Assembly (NCBI GenBank): GCA_002385415.1
Contig: DGDL01000053.1
Coordinates: forward strand, 1 to 25,690
Origin: Clostridiales bacterium UBA3953
GTDB lineage: Bacteria > Bacillota > Clostridia > Oscillospirales > CAG-272
Reading direction: 5' to 3'
DNA: 25,690 nt
The position numbers and the translations under genes are program-made. Below, piece after piece: positions 15,559 through 24,066 of this stretch (the stretch's first letter is position 1; the number at the start of each line of letters is the position of its first letter). The notes under the pieces are model-generated. The model worked only from the letters and a program-made list of their open reading frames with translations. It was not told the DNA's origin and did not search any database.

Positions 15559-15595
15559 GCGACCGGTTATGTCGCGAACGGGCATAACCGGTCGC
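15559..15595 (-). other. Strong intergenic hairpin between flgE and fliM
   Basis: A perfect 13-bp inverted repeat, GCGACCGGTTATG (15559-15571) and its complement (15583-15595), encloses an 11-nt loop that itself contains TCGCGA. In the direction of transcription it is followed by AAATCTAATC, not by a T-run, so it is not a standard terminator. I infer an RNA processing or stability element at the end of the hook gene, or a factor-assisted attenuator. Confidence 0.7.
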
Positions 15596-15617
15596 CTTTC
15601 TCTATAGTGCCCATGAA

Positions 15618-16493
15618 TTATCTCTTGAGATTTACAAGCTCCTCGAGTACCTGGTCGGACGTCGTGATTACTCTGGAGTTTGCCTGAAATCCTCTCTGTG
15701 CGATTATCATGTCGGTGAATTCCTTTGTAAGATCCACGTTCGACATTTCAAGACCACCCGAAACCAGTTCACCGACTGTTGCCGAGCCAGCCTGTGACAG
15801 AATCGGCCCTCCGGACGCAGGCGTTTCGGCAAAGTACATGTTGCCTTCCTGCGACAAACCTTCATTGTTCGGGAAGGTGGCCATTGCTATCCTTCCGAGC
15901 GTTACTATGCTGTTGGTGGTGATGTCCGTCGCTCGTATTCTACCCTCGCGGTCGATATACAAGCTTGTATAGTCTTCAAAATTATTGATTTCGATTATTT
16001 CAAGAGAGTTAAAATCCGTATTGCTGTCGATAGTCGAGTTAGCGCCCATCAAACCCAAAACAAAGCTGTTGTTCGAGTCAACAAGCTGACCGACCGCATT
16101 AAATCTCAGGCTGCCCACTCTCGTGTAGTAGTTTGCACCCGAGTTGTCCCGTACCACAAAAAATCCCTCGCCCGAAATATAAAGGTCAAGCGTGCGGGAA
16201 GTCTGCTGGAATCCGCTTCTGGTCATCAGCATATCAATTGTGGAAACCGCCGAACCGTAACCTATTTGCATCGGGTTGCTGCCGCCGCTGGCCGTCTGCC
16301 CGCCGCCTCCCGTGGCACCTCCGGCTGTCGGCTCGGTCGCGGCCGCTATTGTCTGGTAAAACAAATCTGTAAAGAGCACTCTGCTCGATTTGAAACCTAC
16401 CGTATTGACGTTTGATATGTTGTTGCCTATTACGTCAAGCATTGTCTGGTGGTTTCTCAGACCTGTTACTGCCGAATACATTGATCTAATCAT
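15618..16493 (-). CDS. flgE: FlgE, flagellar hook protein (291 aa)
   Basis: FlgE polymerises into the hook, the universal joint of the flagellum. The N-terminus MIRSMYSAVTGLRNHQTMLD, then GNNISNVNTVGFKSSRVLFT (residues 23-42), is typical of FlgE. The beta-domain motif LDLYISGEGFFVVRDNSG follows at ~103-120, and the C-terminal signature is GGLEMSNVDLTKEFTDMIIA then QRGFQANSRVITTSDQ. It is short, like B. subtilis FlgE (about 260 residues). A Gly/Thr/Ala-rich insertion at ~55-73 may be a flexible surface loop. It lies after the TIGR02530 gene and has a GAGGT ribosome site. It is bracketed by hairpins on both sides. FlgG is an alternative, but the position after flgD favours hook. Confidence 0.93.
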   Translation of the reverse strand: MIRSMYSAVTGLRNHQTMLDVIGNNISNVNTVGFKSSRVLFTDLFYQTIAAATEPTAGGATGGGGQTASGGSNPMQIGYGSAVSTIDMLMTRSGFQQTSRTLDLYISGEGFFVVRDNSGANYYTRVGSLRFNAVGQLVDSNNSFVLGLMGANSTIDSNTDFNSLEIIEINNFEDYTSLYIDREGRIRATDITTNSIVTLGRIAMATFPNNEGLSQEGNMYFAETPASGGPILSQAGSATVGELVSGGLEMSNVDLTKEFTDMIIAQRGFQANSRVITTSDQVLEELVNLKR

Positions 16494-16532
16494 GACTTTG
16501 ACCTCATTCGTATGTAATATATTCGGTAATAC

Positions 16533-16558
16533 CGGGCTTATCGGTCATTCAAAGCCCG
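16533..16558 (-). other. Intergenic hairpin upstream of flgE
   Basis: A 7-bp perfect stem, CGGGCTT (16533-16539) with AAGCCCG (16552-16558), encloses a 12-nt loop in the 86-nt gap between the TIGR02530 gene and flgE. No T-run follows on the minus strand. Together with the hairpin downstream of flgE it could delimit a processed, stable hook mRNA, but that is inference. Confidence 0.5.
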
Positions 16559-16579
16559 CAAGCCTCCGTCAGGTCCGGC

Positions 16580-16969
16580 TTACAGTACTACCGCGCCGTT
16601 TAGATTGCTGAAAACTTTTGGTTCTCCGTCAGAGCTGCCGTCAAGTACGGTTATAACCGTATTTGTAGGCGTATTTACTATAAAAGCTTTGCCGTCCATC
16701 AGGACAAGCGTGTCTTTGATGCCTTTTGCCTGTGCCATCTCGATTGCCGAACCGAGCCTGTCAAGCTCGTTTTCGGTGATTTCGATACCGCGCTCGTCAA
16801 GCCGCCTTTTGGCGTGCTTTGAAAAGGAAATTTTACTTTCCGCCTCTTTGAGCACGGCCTCAAACCGCACCGCCGGTTTCTCGGTATGCTCGCGCTGTTT
16901 TGGAGCACTGTCAACACCCGCGGCGCCAATAGCTTCGAGATGCCTGAAAAATGAAGCGTCAATTCTCAT
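16580..16969 (-). CDS. TIGR02530-type flagellar operon protein (129 aa)
   Basis: This family of unknown function is found almost only in flagellar operons of clostridia and relatives, between flgD and flgE. The conserved core is FSKHAKRRLDERGIEITE, then LDRLGSAIEMAQAKGIKDTL and LVLMDGKAFIVNTPTNTVIT (residues ~49-110). The N-terminal 40 residues are variable and polar. No signal peptide or membrane segment is visible. Its ATG lies 11 nt inside the end of flgD, in another frame, so translation is probably coupled to that of the hook-cap protein. A role in hook assembly is suggested by position only. The family name is from memory, not a search. Confidence 0.9.
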   Translation of the reverse strand: MRIDASFFRHLEAIGAAGVDSAPKQREHTEKPAVRFEAVLKEAESKISFSKHAKRRLDERGIEITENELDRLGSAIEMAQAKGIKDTLVLMDGKAFIVNTPTNTVITVLDGSSDGEPKVFSNLNGAVVL

Positions 16970-17417
16970 TTCTATCGCCCTTTTTAGTCTTACGCTGCGT
17001 CAAACCGCCCGCAGCCACTTTGTTTTCTATCTCAAGCAGGTCGGTTATCGAGTAGTATGTATCGTTTACCCTGACATACGGCACACCGTCCTGCATGCCA
17101 ACACTGCTGACGATACCGGTTGTATAGCCGCCGCTGCCGTCCGGCACAGTGACATTTTTGCCCAGAAGGGATATTGCAGTACTTGCTTTTATGGTGCTTG
17201 CCAGCTCGCTCATCATCGAAAGAGTCGAAAATTGAGCAAGCTGCGCGAGAAACTGCGAGTTGTCGGTTTGGTCGAACATGGTCTGGTTTTGAAGCTGCGC
17301 CGCCATAAGTCTCAAAAAGTCGCTCGTGCTGAGTTTGTCGGTCCCGGCTTTGCTTGCAGCTGTATTTGCCGAGCTTGCTCCGAAAGCTGCTGCAGGATAT
17401 ACGCCGTTTATTGCCAT
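16959..17417 (-). CDS. flgD: FlgD, hook-capping/scaffold protein (152 aa)
   Basis: FlgD caps the growing hook and guides FlgE polymerisation. The diagnostic N-terminal motif is LSTSDFLRLMAAQLQNQTMF (residues ~28-47), followed by NSQFLAQLAQFSTLSMMSEL. After residue ~80 comes a short beta region (LLGKNVTVPDGSGGYTTGIV). The Ig-like domain of proteobacterial FlgD (about 230 residues) is absent, as is normal in Gram-positives. A strong ribosome site AAAGGGGG lies upstream, 24 nt after fliK. The last 11 nt overlap the next gene. Confidence 0.95.
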   Translation of the reverse strand: MAINGVYPAAAFGASSANTAASKAGTDKLSTSDFLRLMAAQLQNQTMFDQTDNSQFLAQLAQFSTLSMMSELASTIKASTAISLLGKNVTVPDGSGGYTTGIVSSVGMQDGVPYVRVNDTYYSITDLLEIENKVAAGGLTQRKTKKGDRNEN

Positions 17418-17441
17418 CCGACTTTCCCCCTTTCTATATTG

Positions 17442-18914
17442 TTATGCGATGTAATCTATCAAGCGGTTGCTGTATATTCTGATATTTGACACAGTCTTTT
17501 TCTCTTCTGCTCTCGAGGCCGCTCGATACTGCCCTTTGCTTTCGCCGTACGCTGTGTCGCCGCCGCTGCGACCGTGCTCCCCGCCCGAAAGGCTTGCACC
17601 GGCATCCAGCGTCTGATTGCTTTCCAGCGTTACAGAGACAAATCTGTATTGGCTATTATGGGTATCGGTATTTAGCGCGACTCGCAGCGTGTCAAGGTCG
17701 CGTGCGATCAGCTCTCTTGTAGAATTGAGCCGCGCGGAAAGCTCTACTTCAATTTGCTCTCTGTTTTTAATGAGCTTTACAGTCACTTCGCCAAGTCCCT
17801 CGGGCTTCAGTCTGATTTTAAATGTCGAAATGTCGCCGCGACCGGCTCTGTTGCGAATTGCCTCTGAAAGCTGACTTACAATCTCGATGTCTTGACCCGG
17901 GCCGAGTTCGACCTTTTGCGTCTCTTTCGTGCCGATTTCGGCAAACCCGACGCGCTGAGCCTCAAGTTTCGCTGCGCCATAAGCCTGCGCCTGTCCGATT
18001 TTTATCGCGCCTTCAACCTCATGCGTGCCGGAACGCCGGTCGGATTTCCCGTCTGCTGCCCTCACTGCCCGAGATTGCGTCGCCGCAATGCTGCCTCCGG
18101 CAGCATCTGCAGGCATAACTTCCGCGCCTTGCTCGACAATCAAGCTATTGCCTTCCGCCGGTTTTATGTAGCTCGTCCGGGCCGCCACTTCACCGCCTTC
18201 AAAATCAGCTCTCATCCGCCCGGCTCCGAGCCGAAAGGATGACGTGTGCGCTTGACTTATCGGACCGTATGCCGTCCCGACGCTTATAGCCGCGTCAAAA
18301 TTAAAGCTGCCACGCCCGGCGAAAATTTCCATGTTGTCTTGCCCCGCAGCCGTGCTCTGACGCAAAATGTTCGGCATAGCAGATGCATAATCTTGGCTTT
18401 CAATCCCGTTGTGCATCACGTCCCCAGCGCCGCCCTGCTTGGCATTTATGGCAAACCCCTTGTCCCAAGCGTCCGGCGCTGTGCCGCTATCGGCGTGTGC
18501 CGAAAGCTCATGTGGCAAATGTGCCGCGCCGGCAGGAAACTCGGCAGCCACGCTCCTTGCGCCTGCCATCCCGGCTAAATCATCGCCCGCAGCTTCGCTT
18601 TGCAGCACATCGGCGTATTGCACCGGCGCCGCAAACGCAAGTCCGCCTATCGCTGCCGCAACATCCGCAGGCAGGCTATCGTTGCCTTTACCCTTCGCTT
18701 CGTCCGATGCCGGCCGGCCAAAAAGCCCTTCTCCGCTGGAAAACGCCTCGCTTTCGCTCGCGGGTTGCGGCTCGCCTTCGGCTGCTTTTGCCGTCAGCGT
18801 CAAAAAAAGGCTCATAAAATCCTCCGACGCTCCAAAGCTCGACTTCTGCGCATTTGCCGCCTGAGCAGGCTGGGAGAATGCCTCGCGCCCCTGTAAAACC
18901 TGTGCCGCTCTCAC
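17442..18914 (-). CDS. fliK: FliK, hook-length control protein (490 aa)
   Basis: FliK is a secreted molecular ruler that sets hook length and triggers the FlhB switch. The first ~330 residues are Ala/Gly/Ser-rich and poorly conserved, as expected for the ruler part. The C-terminal domain is recognisable by LKPEGLGEVTVKLIKNREQI at residues 369-388, the conserved LxPxxLGxVxV core. A polar tail follows. The start is GTG at 18914, justified by a near-perfect AAAGGAGGTG ribosome site 5 nt upstream (18920-18929). It lies 24 nt after fliJ and directly before flgD, the usual place. Confidence 0.93.
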   Translation of the reverse strand: MRAAQVLQGREAFSQPAQAANAQKSSFGASEDFMSLFLTLTAKAAEGEPQPASESEAFSSGEGLFGRPASDEAKGKGNDSLPADVAAAIGGLAFAAPVQYADVLQSEAAGDDLAGMAGARSVAAEFPAGAAHLPHELSAHADSGTAPDAWDKGFAINAKQGGAGDVMHNGIESQDYASAMPNILRQSTAAGQDNMEIFAGRGSFNFDAAISVGTAYGPISQAHTSSFRLGAGRMRADFEGGEVAARTSYIKPAEGNSLIVEQGAEVMPADAAGGSIAATQSRAVRAADGKSDRRSGTHEVEGAIKIGQAQAYGAAKLEAQRVGFAEIGTKETQKVELGPGQDIEIVSQLSEAIRNRAGRGDISTFKIRLKPEGLGEVTVKLIKNREQIEVELSARLNSTRELIARDLDTLRVALNTDTHNSQYRFVSVTLESNQTLDAGASLSGGEHGRSGGDTAYGESKGQYRAASRAEEKKTVSNIRIYSNRLIDYIA

Positions 18915-18938
18915 AACTGCACCTCCTTTCCTAAAAGC

Positions 18939-19382
18939 TTATATAGCAATTGATTTCCTGTTGGCTATAAAATCCTCTATGAATTTTTCTTCTTTTTTGC
19001 TCTTCTCGTTTCGATAAATTTCAAGCTTTTTGTCCCGCAGTTTTTCAACCGTCCTCTTTTCTCGGGTTACAGCGACGAGTATCTTTGTCTGGTTTTCAAT
19101 CTCCAGCCCTTTTTCGCTGATTTTCGCTTTTTGAAGCACTATCTGCTTTCGTATGCTTTCTATATGATTTAGCATTACGGCCGTATCAATCACCCTCATG
19201 CCGGCTGCAGACAGTCTTTCATACTCGCGCTTGGCATTTTCATACCGGCTGACAAGCTCTTTTTCCTCATCAAGAAGGCTGTTGAGTTCCGCGTGAAGCC
19301 GTGCAAGGGCATCCTGTTCTTTTTTCTGCAGGTGCCCCCTGTACTTGAGTACTTTTTCAAGTGAAAACTTATATCTTTTCAC
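18939..19382 (-). CDS. fliJ: FliJ, export ATPase stalk protein (147 aa)
   Basis: FliJ is a coiled-coil protein that sits in the centre of the FliI hexamer and links it to FlhA. The opening KRYKFSLEKVLKYRGHLQKK is the family signature, and the rest is nearly continuous charged helix with heptads. Length is exactly that of known FliJ proteins. The start is GTG at 19382, 8 nt after GGAGG. It follows fliI by 26 nt. Confidence 0.95.
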   Translation of the reverse strand: MKRYKFSLEKVLKYRGHLQKKEQDALARLHAELNSLLDEEKELVSRYENAKREYERLSAAGMRVIDTAVMLNHIESIRKQIVLQKAKISEKGLEIENQTKILVAVTREKRTVEKLRDKKLEIYRNEKSKKEEKFIEDFIANRKSIAI

Positions 19383-19408
19383 CTGCAGTGCCTCCGACGC
19401 ATTGCATT

Positions 19409-20710
19409 TTAACTGACCAGCTCCTGCATCAGCGCTATTGTCTGGTCAAAGGTAAATTTTTCGTCAATTCCCTGCCTTAAAAAACTGTTTATTTTGTCTA
19501 TGTTCTGTATCGCATGGTCGATTTCGGGGCTGGTTCCCATTTTATACGCACCGATATTAATTAAATCGTAGTTTTCGTAATATGCCGACAGCGTGCCTCT
19601 GATTTTAGAGGCCATTTGCAGGTGCTCTTGCGGAACAATCTCGGTCATGAGACGGCTTACGCTTGCGAGAATATCGATTGCCGGATAATGGTTTCGCATT
19701 GCATAGCTACGCGAGAGCACTATGTGCCCGTCGAGTATGCCTCGGACCGTGTCCGAAATAGGCTCGTTTACGTCGTCACCTTCAACAAGAACCGTGTAAA
19801 TTCCGGTTATCGAGCCGCGCTCGAATTTACCGGTGCGTTCAAGCAACTTGGGAAGCACCGCATAAAGCGAGGGCGTGTAACCTCTTGCCACCGGCGGCTC
19901 GCCTATCGAAAGACCGGTCTCGCGTTTTGCCATCGCGAAACGCGTCAGCGAGTCCATCATGAGCAGAACATCTTTGCCCTGGTCTTTAAAATACTCTGCA
20001 ATTGCCGTGGCAGTATATGCGCAGTTCAGGCGCATCATTGCCGGCTGGTCCGAGGTCGCGACAACAAGCACTGTGCGCTTCATACCCTCTTCTTTCAGGT
20101 CGTTTTCTATAAAGCCTCTGACTTCGCGGCCGCGCTCACCTACCAGCGCTATGACGTTGACATCGGCTTCGATATTGCGCGAAATCATGCCCATCAGCGT
20201 GCTTTTACCCACACCGCTACCCGCAAATATGCCCATCCTTTGGCCTTTGCCACAGGTGAGCAGCGAGTCTATCGCCTTTATTCCCATCGTAATACGCTCG
20301 TTTATCTGCGGCCGCAGCAGCGGATTCGACGGTGTGCCCTGCACAGGATAATATGTCTCGGCGTCAATTTCGCCCCTGCCGTCTATGGGATTGCCAAACG
20401 CGTCGATCACTCGACCAACAAGCCCCACCCCGACGGGCACTTTGAGCGTGTCTCCGGTTGACTCGACTACACTTCCCTTCACAATACCGGTAAGGTCGTC
20501 ATAGGGCATAAGCAGCACTCTGTCATCCTTGAACCCGACAATCTCTGCCCTTATGTACCCCGAATTTTTGGAATTATATATCTTGCAAACTGTTCCTATA
20601 TCGGCCTCCGGCCCCGTGCTTTCGATAGCCATGCCGACGATTTTATCGACTTTTCCCTTTACCGATACCGTATCGGTGTTATAAATTATCTGTTTTATCT
20701 CTTGAAACAA
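19409..20710 (-). CDS. fliI: FliI, flagellum-specific export ATPase (433 aa)
   Basis: FliI is the F1-beta-like ATPase of the export apparatus. Walker A is AGSGVGKST at residues 163-171 and Walker B is DVLLMMD, ending at D253. The substrate loop ETGLSIGEPPVARGYTPSLY follows at ~265-284, and the export-ATPase motif GSITGIYTVLVEGDDVNEPI lies further on. Length is typical. Translation likely starts at TTG (20710), 8 nt after AAGGGG, since no suitable ATG precedes the family's N-terminus. It is the third protein of the FliH-FliI-FliJ set, 36 nt after fliH. Confidence 0.97.
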   Translation of the reverse strand: MFQEIKQIIYNTDTVSVKGKVDKIVGMAIESTGPEADIGTVCKIYNSKNSGYIRAEIVGFKDDRVLLMPYDDLTGIVKGSVVESTGDTLKVPVGVGLVGRVIDAFGNPIDGRGEIDAETYYPVQGTPSNPLLRPQINERITMGIKAIDSLLTCGKGQRMGIFAGSGVGKSTLMGMISRNIEADVNVIALVGERGREVRGFIENDLKEEGMKRTVLVVATSDQPAMMRLNCAYTATAIAEYFKDQGKDVLLMMDSLTRFAMAKRETGLSIGEPPVARGYTPSLYAVLPKLLERTGKFERGSITGIYTVLVEGDDVNEPISDTVRGILDGHIVLSRSYAMRNHYPAIDILASVSRLMTEIVPQEHLQMASKIRGTLSAYYENYDLINIGAYKMGTSPEIDHAIQNIDKINSFLRQGIDEKFTFDQTIALMQELVS

Positions 20711-20746
20711 GCTTTCGACCCCTTTACGGCTCGCGGCACAGCGATT

Positions 20747-21460
20747 TTATGCTGTGAAAACCGCGTCGCGCAGCATGCCGATTTGTGTGTGGATTCCGGT
20801 GTCGACAATTTTTTCACTCGTCTCGACAATGCAGGTTCCGGGCGGAGCATCTTCCAAAACCTCTATTTCAAGCCGTTCTGCGCCTTTGACCATCGACAAG
20901 AGATATTCGCTGTGTCGGGTTACAAACTCTATTTCCTGTTTTGAGACCGAAATCTTGACCCAGTTTTCTGCATTTATATCTTTCACGGCCTTTTCATAAA
21001 GTTTCAGAAACATTTTCCTGTCTGCTACAAGCCTTTGCTCCAACACTTTTTCGGCAATCGTGAAAGCCAGGTCAATCGTATCGGTTTTGGTTTGGGCTAA
21101 AAGCGACTCCTTTTCGCCGTCAAGCCGCTCCATCAGCGCTTTTATTTCGTCCAGCGATTGCTTGGCTTCAAGCTGCGCTTTTACGCGGCCTTGCTCTAAG
21201 CCCTCTTTGTAGCCGTTCATCCTCGCCTCGGCAAGAAGCGTCGCGGCTTCCTCTTTAACGCGCCTTCGGATCTCCTCAGCTTCGGCCTCTGCGCTCTCGA
21301 TTATCGCTCGCGCCGCAAGCTTTGCTTCGCTAATAATCTCCCCGGGCGACGGACTATTCACTACTTTAACGGTCGCTTCGCTTTTTTCTTTTTTTGGAGC
21401 CGAGTACATGACACTTGCGGCTTCGACATTAACTTGAGACACCTTGATAAGGTTAGACAA
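20747..21460 (-). CDS. fliH: FliH, export ATPase regulator (237 aa)
   Basis: FliH dimers hold FliI and tether it to the C ring. The middle (residues ~35-120) is a long Ala/Glu-rich coiled coil (AKLAARAIIESAEAEAEEIR). The C-terminal domain contains VLEDAPPGTCIVETSEKIVD, near the family's conserved Gly-Cys segment, and ends with IGMLRDAVF. The probable start is TTG at 21460, overlapping the fliG stop by 8 nt, with GGAAGG upstream; coupling to fliG translation is likely. Divergent family, but position between fliG and fliI is decisive. Confidence 0.94.
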   Translation of the reverse strand: MSNLIKVSQVNVEAASVMYSAPKKEKSEATVKVVNSPSPGEIISEAKLAARAIIESAEAEAEEIRRRVKEEAATLLAEARMNGYKEGLEQGRVKAQLEAKQSLDEIKALMERLDGEKESLLAQTKTDTIDLAFTIAEKVLEQRLVADRKMFLKLYEKAVKDINAENWVKISVSKQEIEFVTRHSEYLLSMVKGAERLEIEVLEDAPPGTCIVETSEKIVDTGIHTQIGMLRDAVFTA

Positions 21461-22469
21461 TTATATCATCCTTCCGTCCCCTGACGATATGTATCTCACC
21501 CTGATCGGCAAGCTTTCTTGCGATATTGACAATTTTCTGCTGTCTTTCTTCAACGTCCGACAGGCGCACACCGCGCAGGTATTTGGTTTCTTCTTCGACC
21601 GTTTCCCTCATGCGGGTAGACATGTTATCATAGAAGGCCTCGACTATATCCATGCTTGCGCCCTTAAGCGCAACGGTAAGGTCGGCGACGTCCACATTCT
21701 GCAGCAGCTTTTGAATGTCAATCGGATCAAGCAGCGCTATATCTTCGAACACAAACATGCAGTTGCGAATCTCCTCGCTGAGAACCGGATCCTTTTTGTA
21801 AAGCTCCTCCATGATATACTTTTCGGTGCCTCTGTCCGTCGAATTGAGCACCGAGGCAATAAATTTCTTGCCCCCAATCTCTGTCATGTCCACCGATTCG
21901 CTCAAAAGCAGTTTGCGTTCGATGAGTCTTTCTACATCTCTTATAATCTCGGGTGAGGTACTGTCCATCTTTGCAACGCGCTCGACAACATCAATCTGCA
22001 CATCACGCGGCAACTCGCTAAGTATGGCCGATGCCTGGTCGGGCGTACAGTATGACAATATAAGCGCGATAGTTTGGGGATGTTCGTTTTGAAGTATTAT
22101 CAGCAGCTGTTTGGGATCTATTTTATAAATGAAATCGAAGGCCTTTACCTGAAGAGCTTTTGCTATCTTATTTATAATAGTCGTCGCAGCGGTAACACCG
22201 AGGGATTTTTCGAGTATTGCGCGCGCATATTCTATTCCGCCCTCGATAATATAGGTCTGCGCAAGACACAGATTGTAGAACTCTTCCATTGTGGTTTCAA
22301 CCTCATCCGCCGAAAGCGCGGGCATTGTCGCGATTTCGGTTGTCAGCTTTTCAATCTCGTCTTCGTGAAGATACTTGAAAACCTCGGATGCGGTTTCAAC
22401 CCCAAGCGATACTACAACCGTCGCCGCTTTTCTGAGGGCGGAGGTCTGCTTCTCAACTCTGGGACTCAT
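21453..22469 (-). CDS. fliG: FliG, motor switch/torque protein (338 aa)
   Basis: FliG sits on the MS ring and interacts with the stator to generate torque. The middle-domain EHPQTIALILSY motif is at residues 129-140, preceded by KIDPKQLLIILQN. The C-terminal domain has FVFEDIALLDPIDIQKLLQN, then NMSTRMRETVEEETKYLRGV, carrying the charged residues that contact MotA. Length is standard. Its ATG overlaps the fliF stop by 4 nt, matching the tight structural pairing of FliF and FliG. Confidence 0.97.
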   Translation of the reverse strand: MSPRVEKQTSALRKAATVVVSLGVETASEVFKYLHEDEIEKLTTEIATMPALSADEVETTMEEFYNLCLAQTYIIEGGIEYARAILEKSLGVTAATTIINKIAKALQVKAFDFIYKIDPKQLLIILQNEHPQTIALILSYCTPDQASAILSELPRDVQIDVVERVAKMDSTSPEIIRDVERLIERKLLLSESVDMTEIGGKKFIASVLNSTDRGTEKYIMEELYKKDPVLSEEIRNCMFVFEDIALLDPIDIQKLLQNVDVADLTVALKGASMDIVEAFYDNMSTRMRETVEEETKYLRGVRLSDVEERQQKIVNIARKLADQGEIHIVRGRKDDIIV

Positions 22470-24019
22470 CTGCCTTCATCCTCTTTGATCCACACTCTGA
22501 GCAGTTGGGCTACCGTTTCTGCGTTCACTGAAGCGAATTCTGTTATCTGCCGCTTCAAAGCCTGTTCGCGAGTTTCGTTGAGCACTATCTCTCCCGGCAT
22601 GTCTTTCTTTTCTTCTTGTACCTTAATCTCTTTTTCGATTTCAGCTAGCTGCTGTTTTTTCTTTTTATTCTTTATAGCTTTTACAATTATAGTAATAGCA
22701 ACTATCAGCAAAAGCAGTCCGAGACCGGACATGCCGATGATTATGAGCATTTTTCTGTCGATAATGCCGAAAACAGCATCCGGCTCTTCATCCTCTGTAA
22801 CCGGAATCGGATATACAGTATCTCGGCCGAGGAATCTCGAGTAAGTCAACGCGACATTTTCGACCGGAACTCCCGCACTGAAGGCGACAAGCTCTCTGTA
22901 CTTGGCCATCTCCTCGTCGGACATATCCGCGGCATTTATTATGACCGCGACGGTCATGTCGGTAATATTCCCGCCGTCGTCATATATCTGCTTTATCAGC
23001 TGGTTTACCAAATACTGAGCGCTGTAGCTGCTTGACGTCTCGGTGCCCCCGCCATCTCCGGGGTCCTCGGCTTCTGAATATGTGGGAACTTCATCTTGGC
23101 TGCCTGTATCCCCGCTGCTCTCGCTATGTCTTTCAACCCATGAAATGATGCCGCTGTCGCCTATCACCGGCGCATAACTTGTCTCCTCACTTGTCGTGCG
23201 GTTAAAATCCACCACGACATTTACCGACACGCTCAGCCCGTCTTTGCCGAACACCGGCTCGAGGAATGACTTGATCTTTTCCTCGAATATTTTGCTTAGC
23301 TCACTTATCGTTTCGATTTTGGAGCCAATATCTGCGGAATCAAAACCGGGCCCTGCATTGAGCTGCTGCCCGTCCTCGCCAACAACGACCACATTTTCTT
23401 CGGCAAGACCGGGAATGCTTCTTGCGACAAGTAAAACTATGCCTCTTATTTGTTTTGGAGTGAGCTGTGCGTTTGAATAAAGCTGAAGCGCCACCGACGC
23501 TGTAATATCGGCTTTCTCGCTTTTTAGCACATAGGGGTTTTCTTCCGGGATGCCGAGCGTTACTATGGCGCTCTTCACTCCTTGCAGCGTCTCGATTGAT
23601 TCCTGAAGCCTGTCTTGAAGCTGGAATATGTAAAGCTTTCTTTGCTCGTAATCTGTTGTCAGCAGATCCGATTTTTCCAAAAACAAATCATAGCTAAGCG
23701 TGCTGTTAGGATACCCTTCGGTAGCAAGCTGCATTTTAATGGCAGGCGCCTTGTCTTTGGACACAAGAATGGAGCCGTCACTTTCAACTTTGGTGTCCAC
23801 TCCCATATCGTCGAGCAGCCTTAATATTTCAAGGCTTTCAGCCGAAGAAAGCCCCCTGTATAAAACCGTGTATTTACTGCTGTTTAAAACCGCGGTTAAA
23901 ATAATGGCTATGGCAACGGAAACTCCTAGAAACGAAAATATCGCTATTTTCGCGCCTTTGCTCAGTTTTTTGAACGCGGAAACGAGCTGTGAAACAGCTC
24001 CTGAAATCGATGTATTCAT
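22466..24019 (-). CDS. fliF: FliF, MS-ring protein (517 aa)
   Basis: FliF builds the MS ring in the membrane, the foundation of the basal body. Two membrane segments flank a large periplasmic-side region: ~25-45 and ~424-449. The ring-building motif region contains GLSSAESLEILRLLDDMGVD (~56-75) and KLYIFQLQDRLQESIETLQG. The C-terminal tail ends FASVNAETVAQLLRVWIKED, the FliG-binding segment. The ribosome site is weak, and a 110-nt gap with a hairpin separates it from fliE. Confidence 0.97.
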   Translation of the reverse strand: MNTSISGAVSQLVSAFKKLSKGAKIAIFSFLGVSVAIAIILTAVLNSSKYTVLYRGLSSAESLEILRLLDDMGVDTKVESDGSILVSKDKAPAIKMQLATEGYPNSTLSYDLFLEKSDLLTTDYEQRKLYIFQLQDRLQESIETLQGVKSAIVTLGIPEENPYVLKSEKADITASVALQLYSNAQLTPKQIRGIVLLVARSIPGLAEENVVVVGEDGQQLNAGPGFDSADIGSKIETISELSKIFEEKIKSFLEPVFGKDGLSVSVNVVVDFNRTTSEETSYAPVIGDSGIISWVERHSESSGDTGSQDEVPTYSEAEDPGDGGGTETSSSYSAQYLVNQLIKQIYDDGGNITDMTVAVIINAADMSDEEMAKYRELVAFSAGVPVENVALTYSRFLGRDTVYPIPVTEDEEPDAVFGIIDRKMLIIIGMSGLGLLLLIVAITIIVKAIKNKKKKQQLAEIEKEIKVQEEKKDMPGEIVLNETREQALKRQITEFASVNAETVAQLLRVWIKEDEGR

Positions 24020-24066
24020 CTATTTGCTTGATTTGTTCATTGTATGTATTTATAGTCACAAACACA

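Noticed and set aside
15559..15595. Calling the flgE-fliM hairpin a standard intrinsic terminator
   Set aside because: No T-run follows in the direction of transcription; the pyrimidine-rich flank is on the other side, where no gene is being transcribed.
16534..16560. SigD-type -10 (ACCGATAA) before flgE
   Set aside because: No TAAA -35 occurs at 14-16 nt upstream, and the bases lie in the loop of a hairpin.
16605..17489. Long plus-strand reading frame (294 codons) opposite the TIGR02530 gene, flgD and the end of fliK
   Set aside because: It lies antisense to three clearly recognised genes, resembles no known protein, and is explained by codon bias of the opposite strand.
19616..20461. Plus-strand 281-codon reading frame opposite fliI
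   Set aside because: Antisense shadow of the conserved ATPase; no family features, and fliI is unambiguous.
22074..22844. Plus-strand 256-codon frame opposite fliF and fliG
   Set aside because: Shadow of two overlapping conserved genes; low-complexity Ser/Phe-rich content and no plausible ribosome site context.
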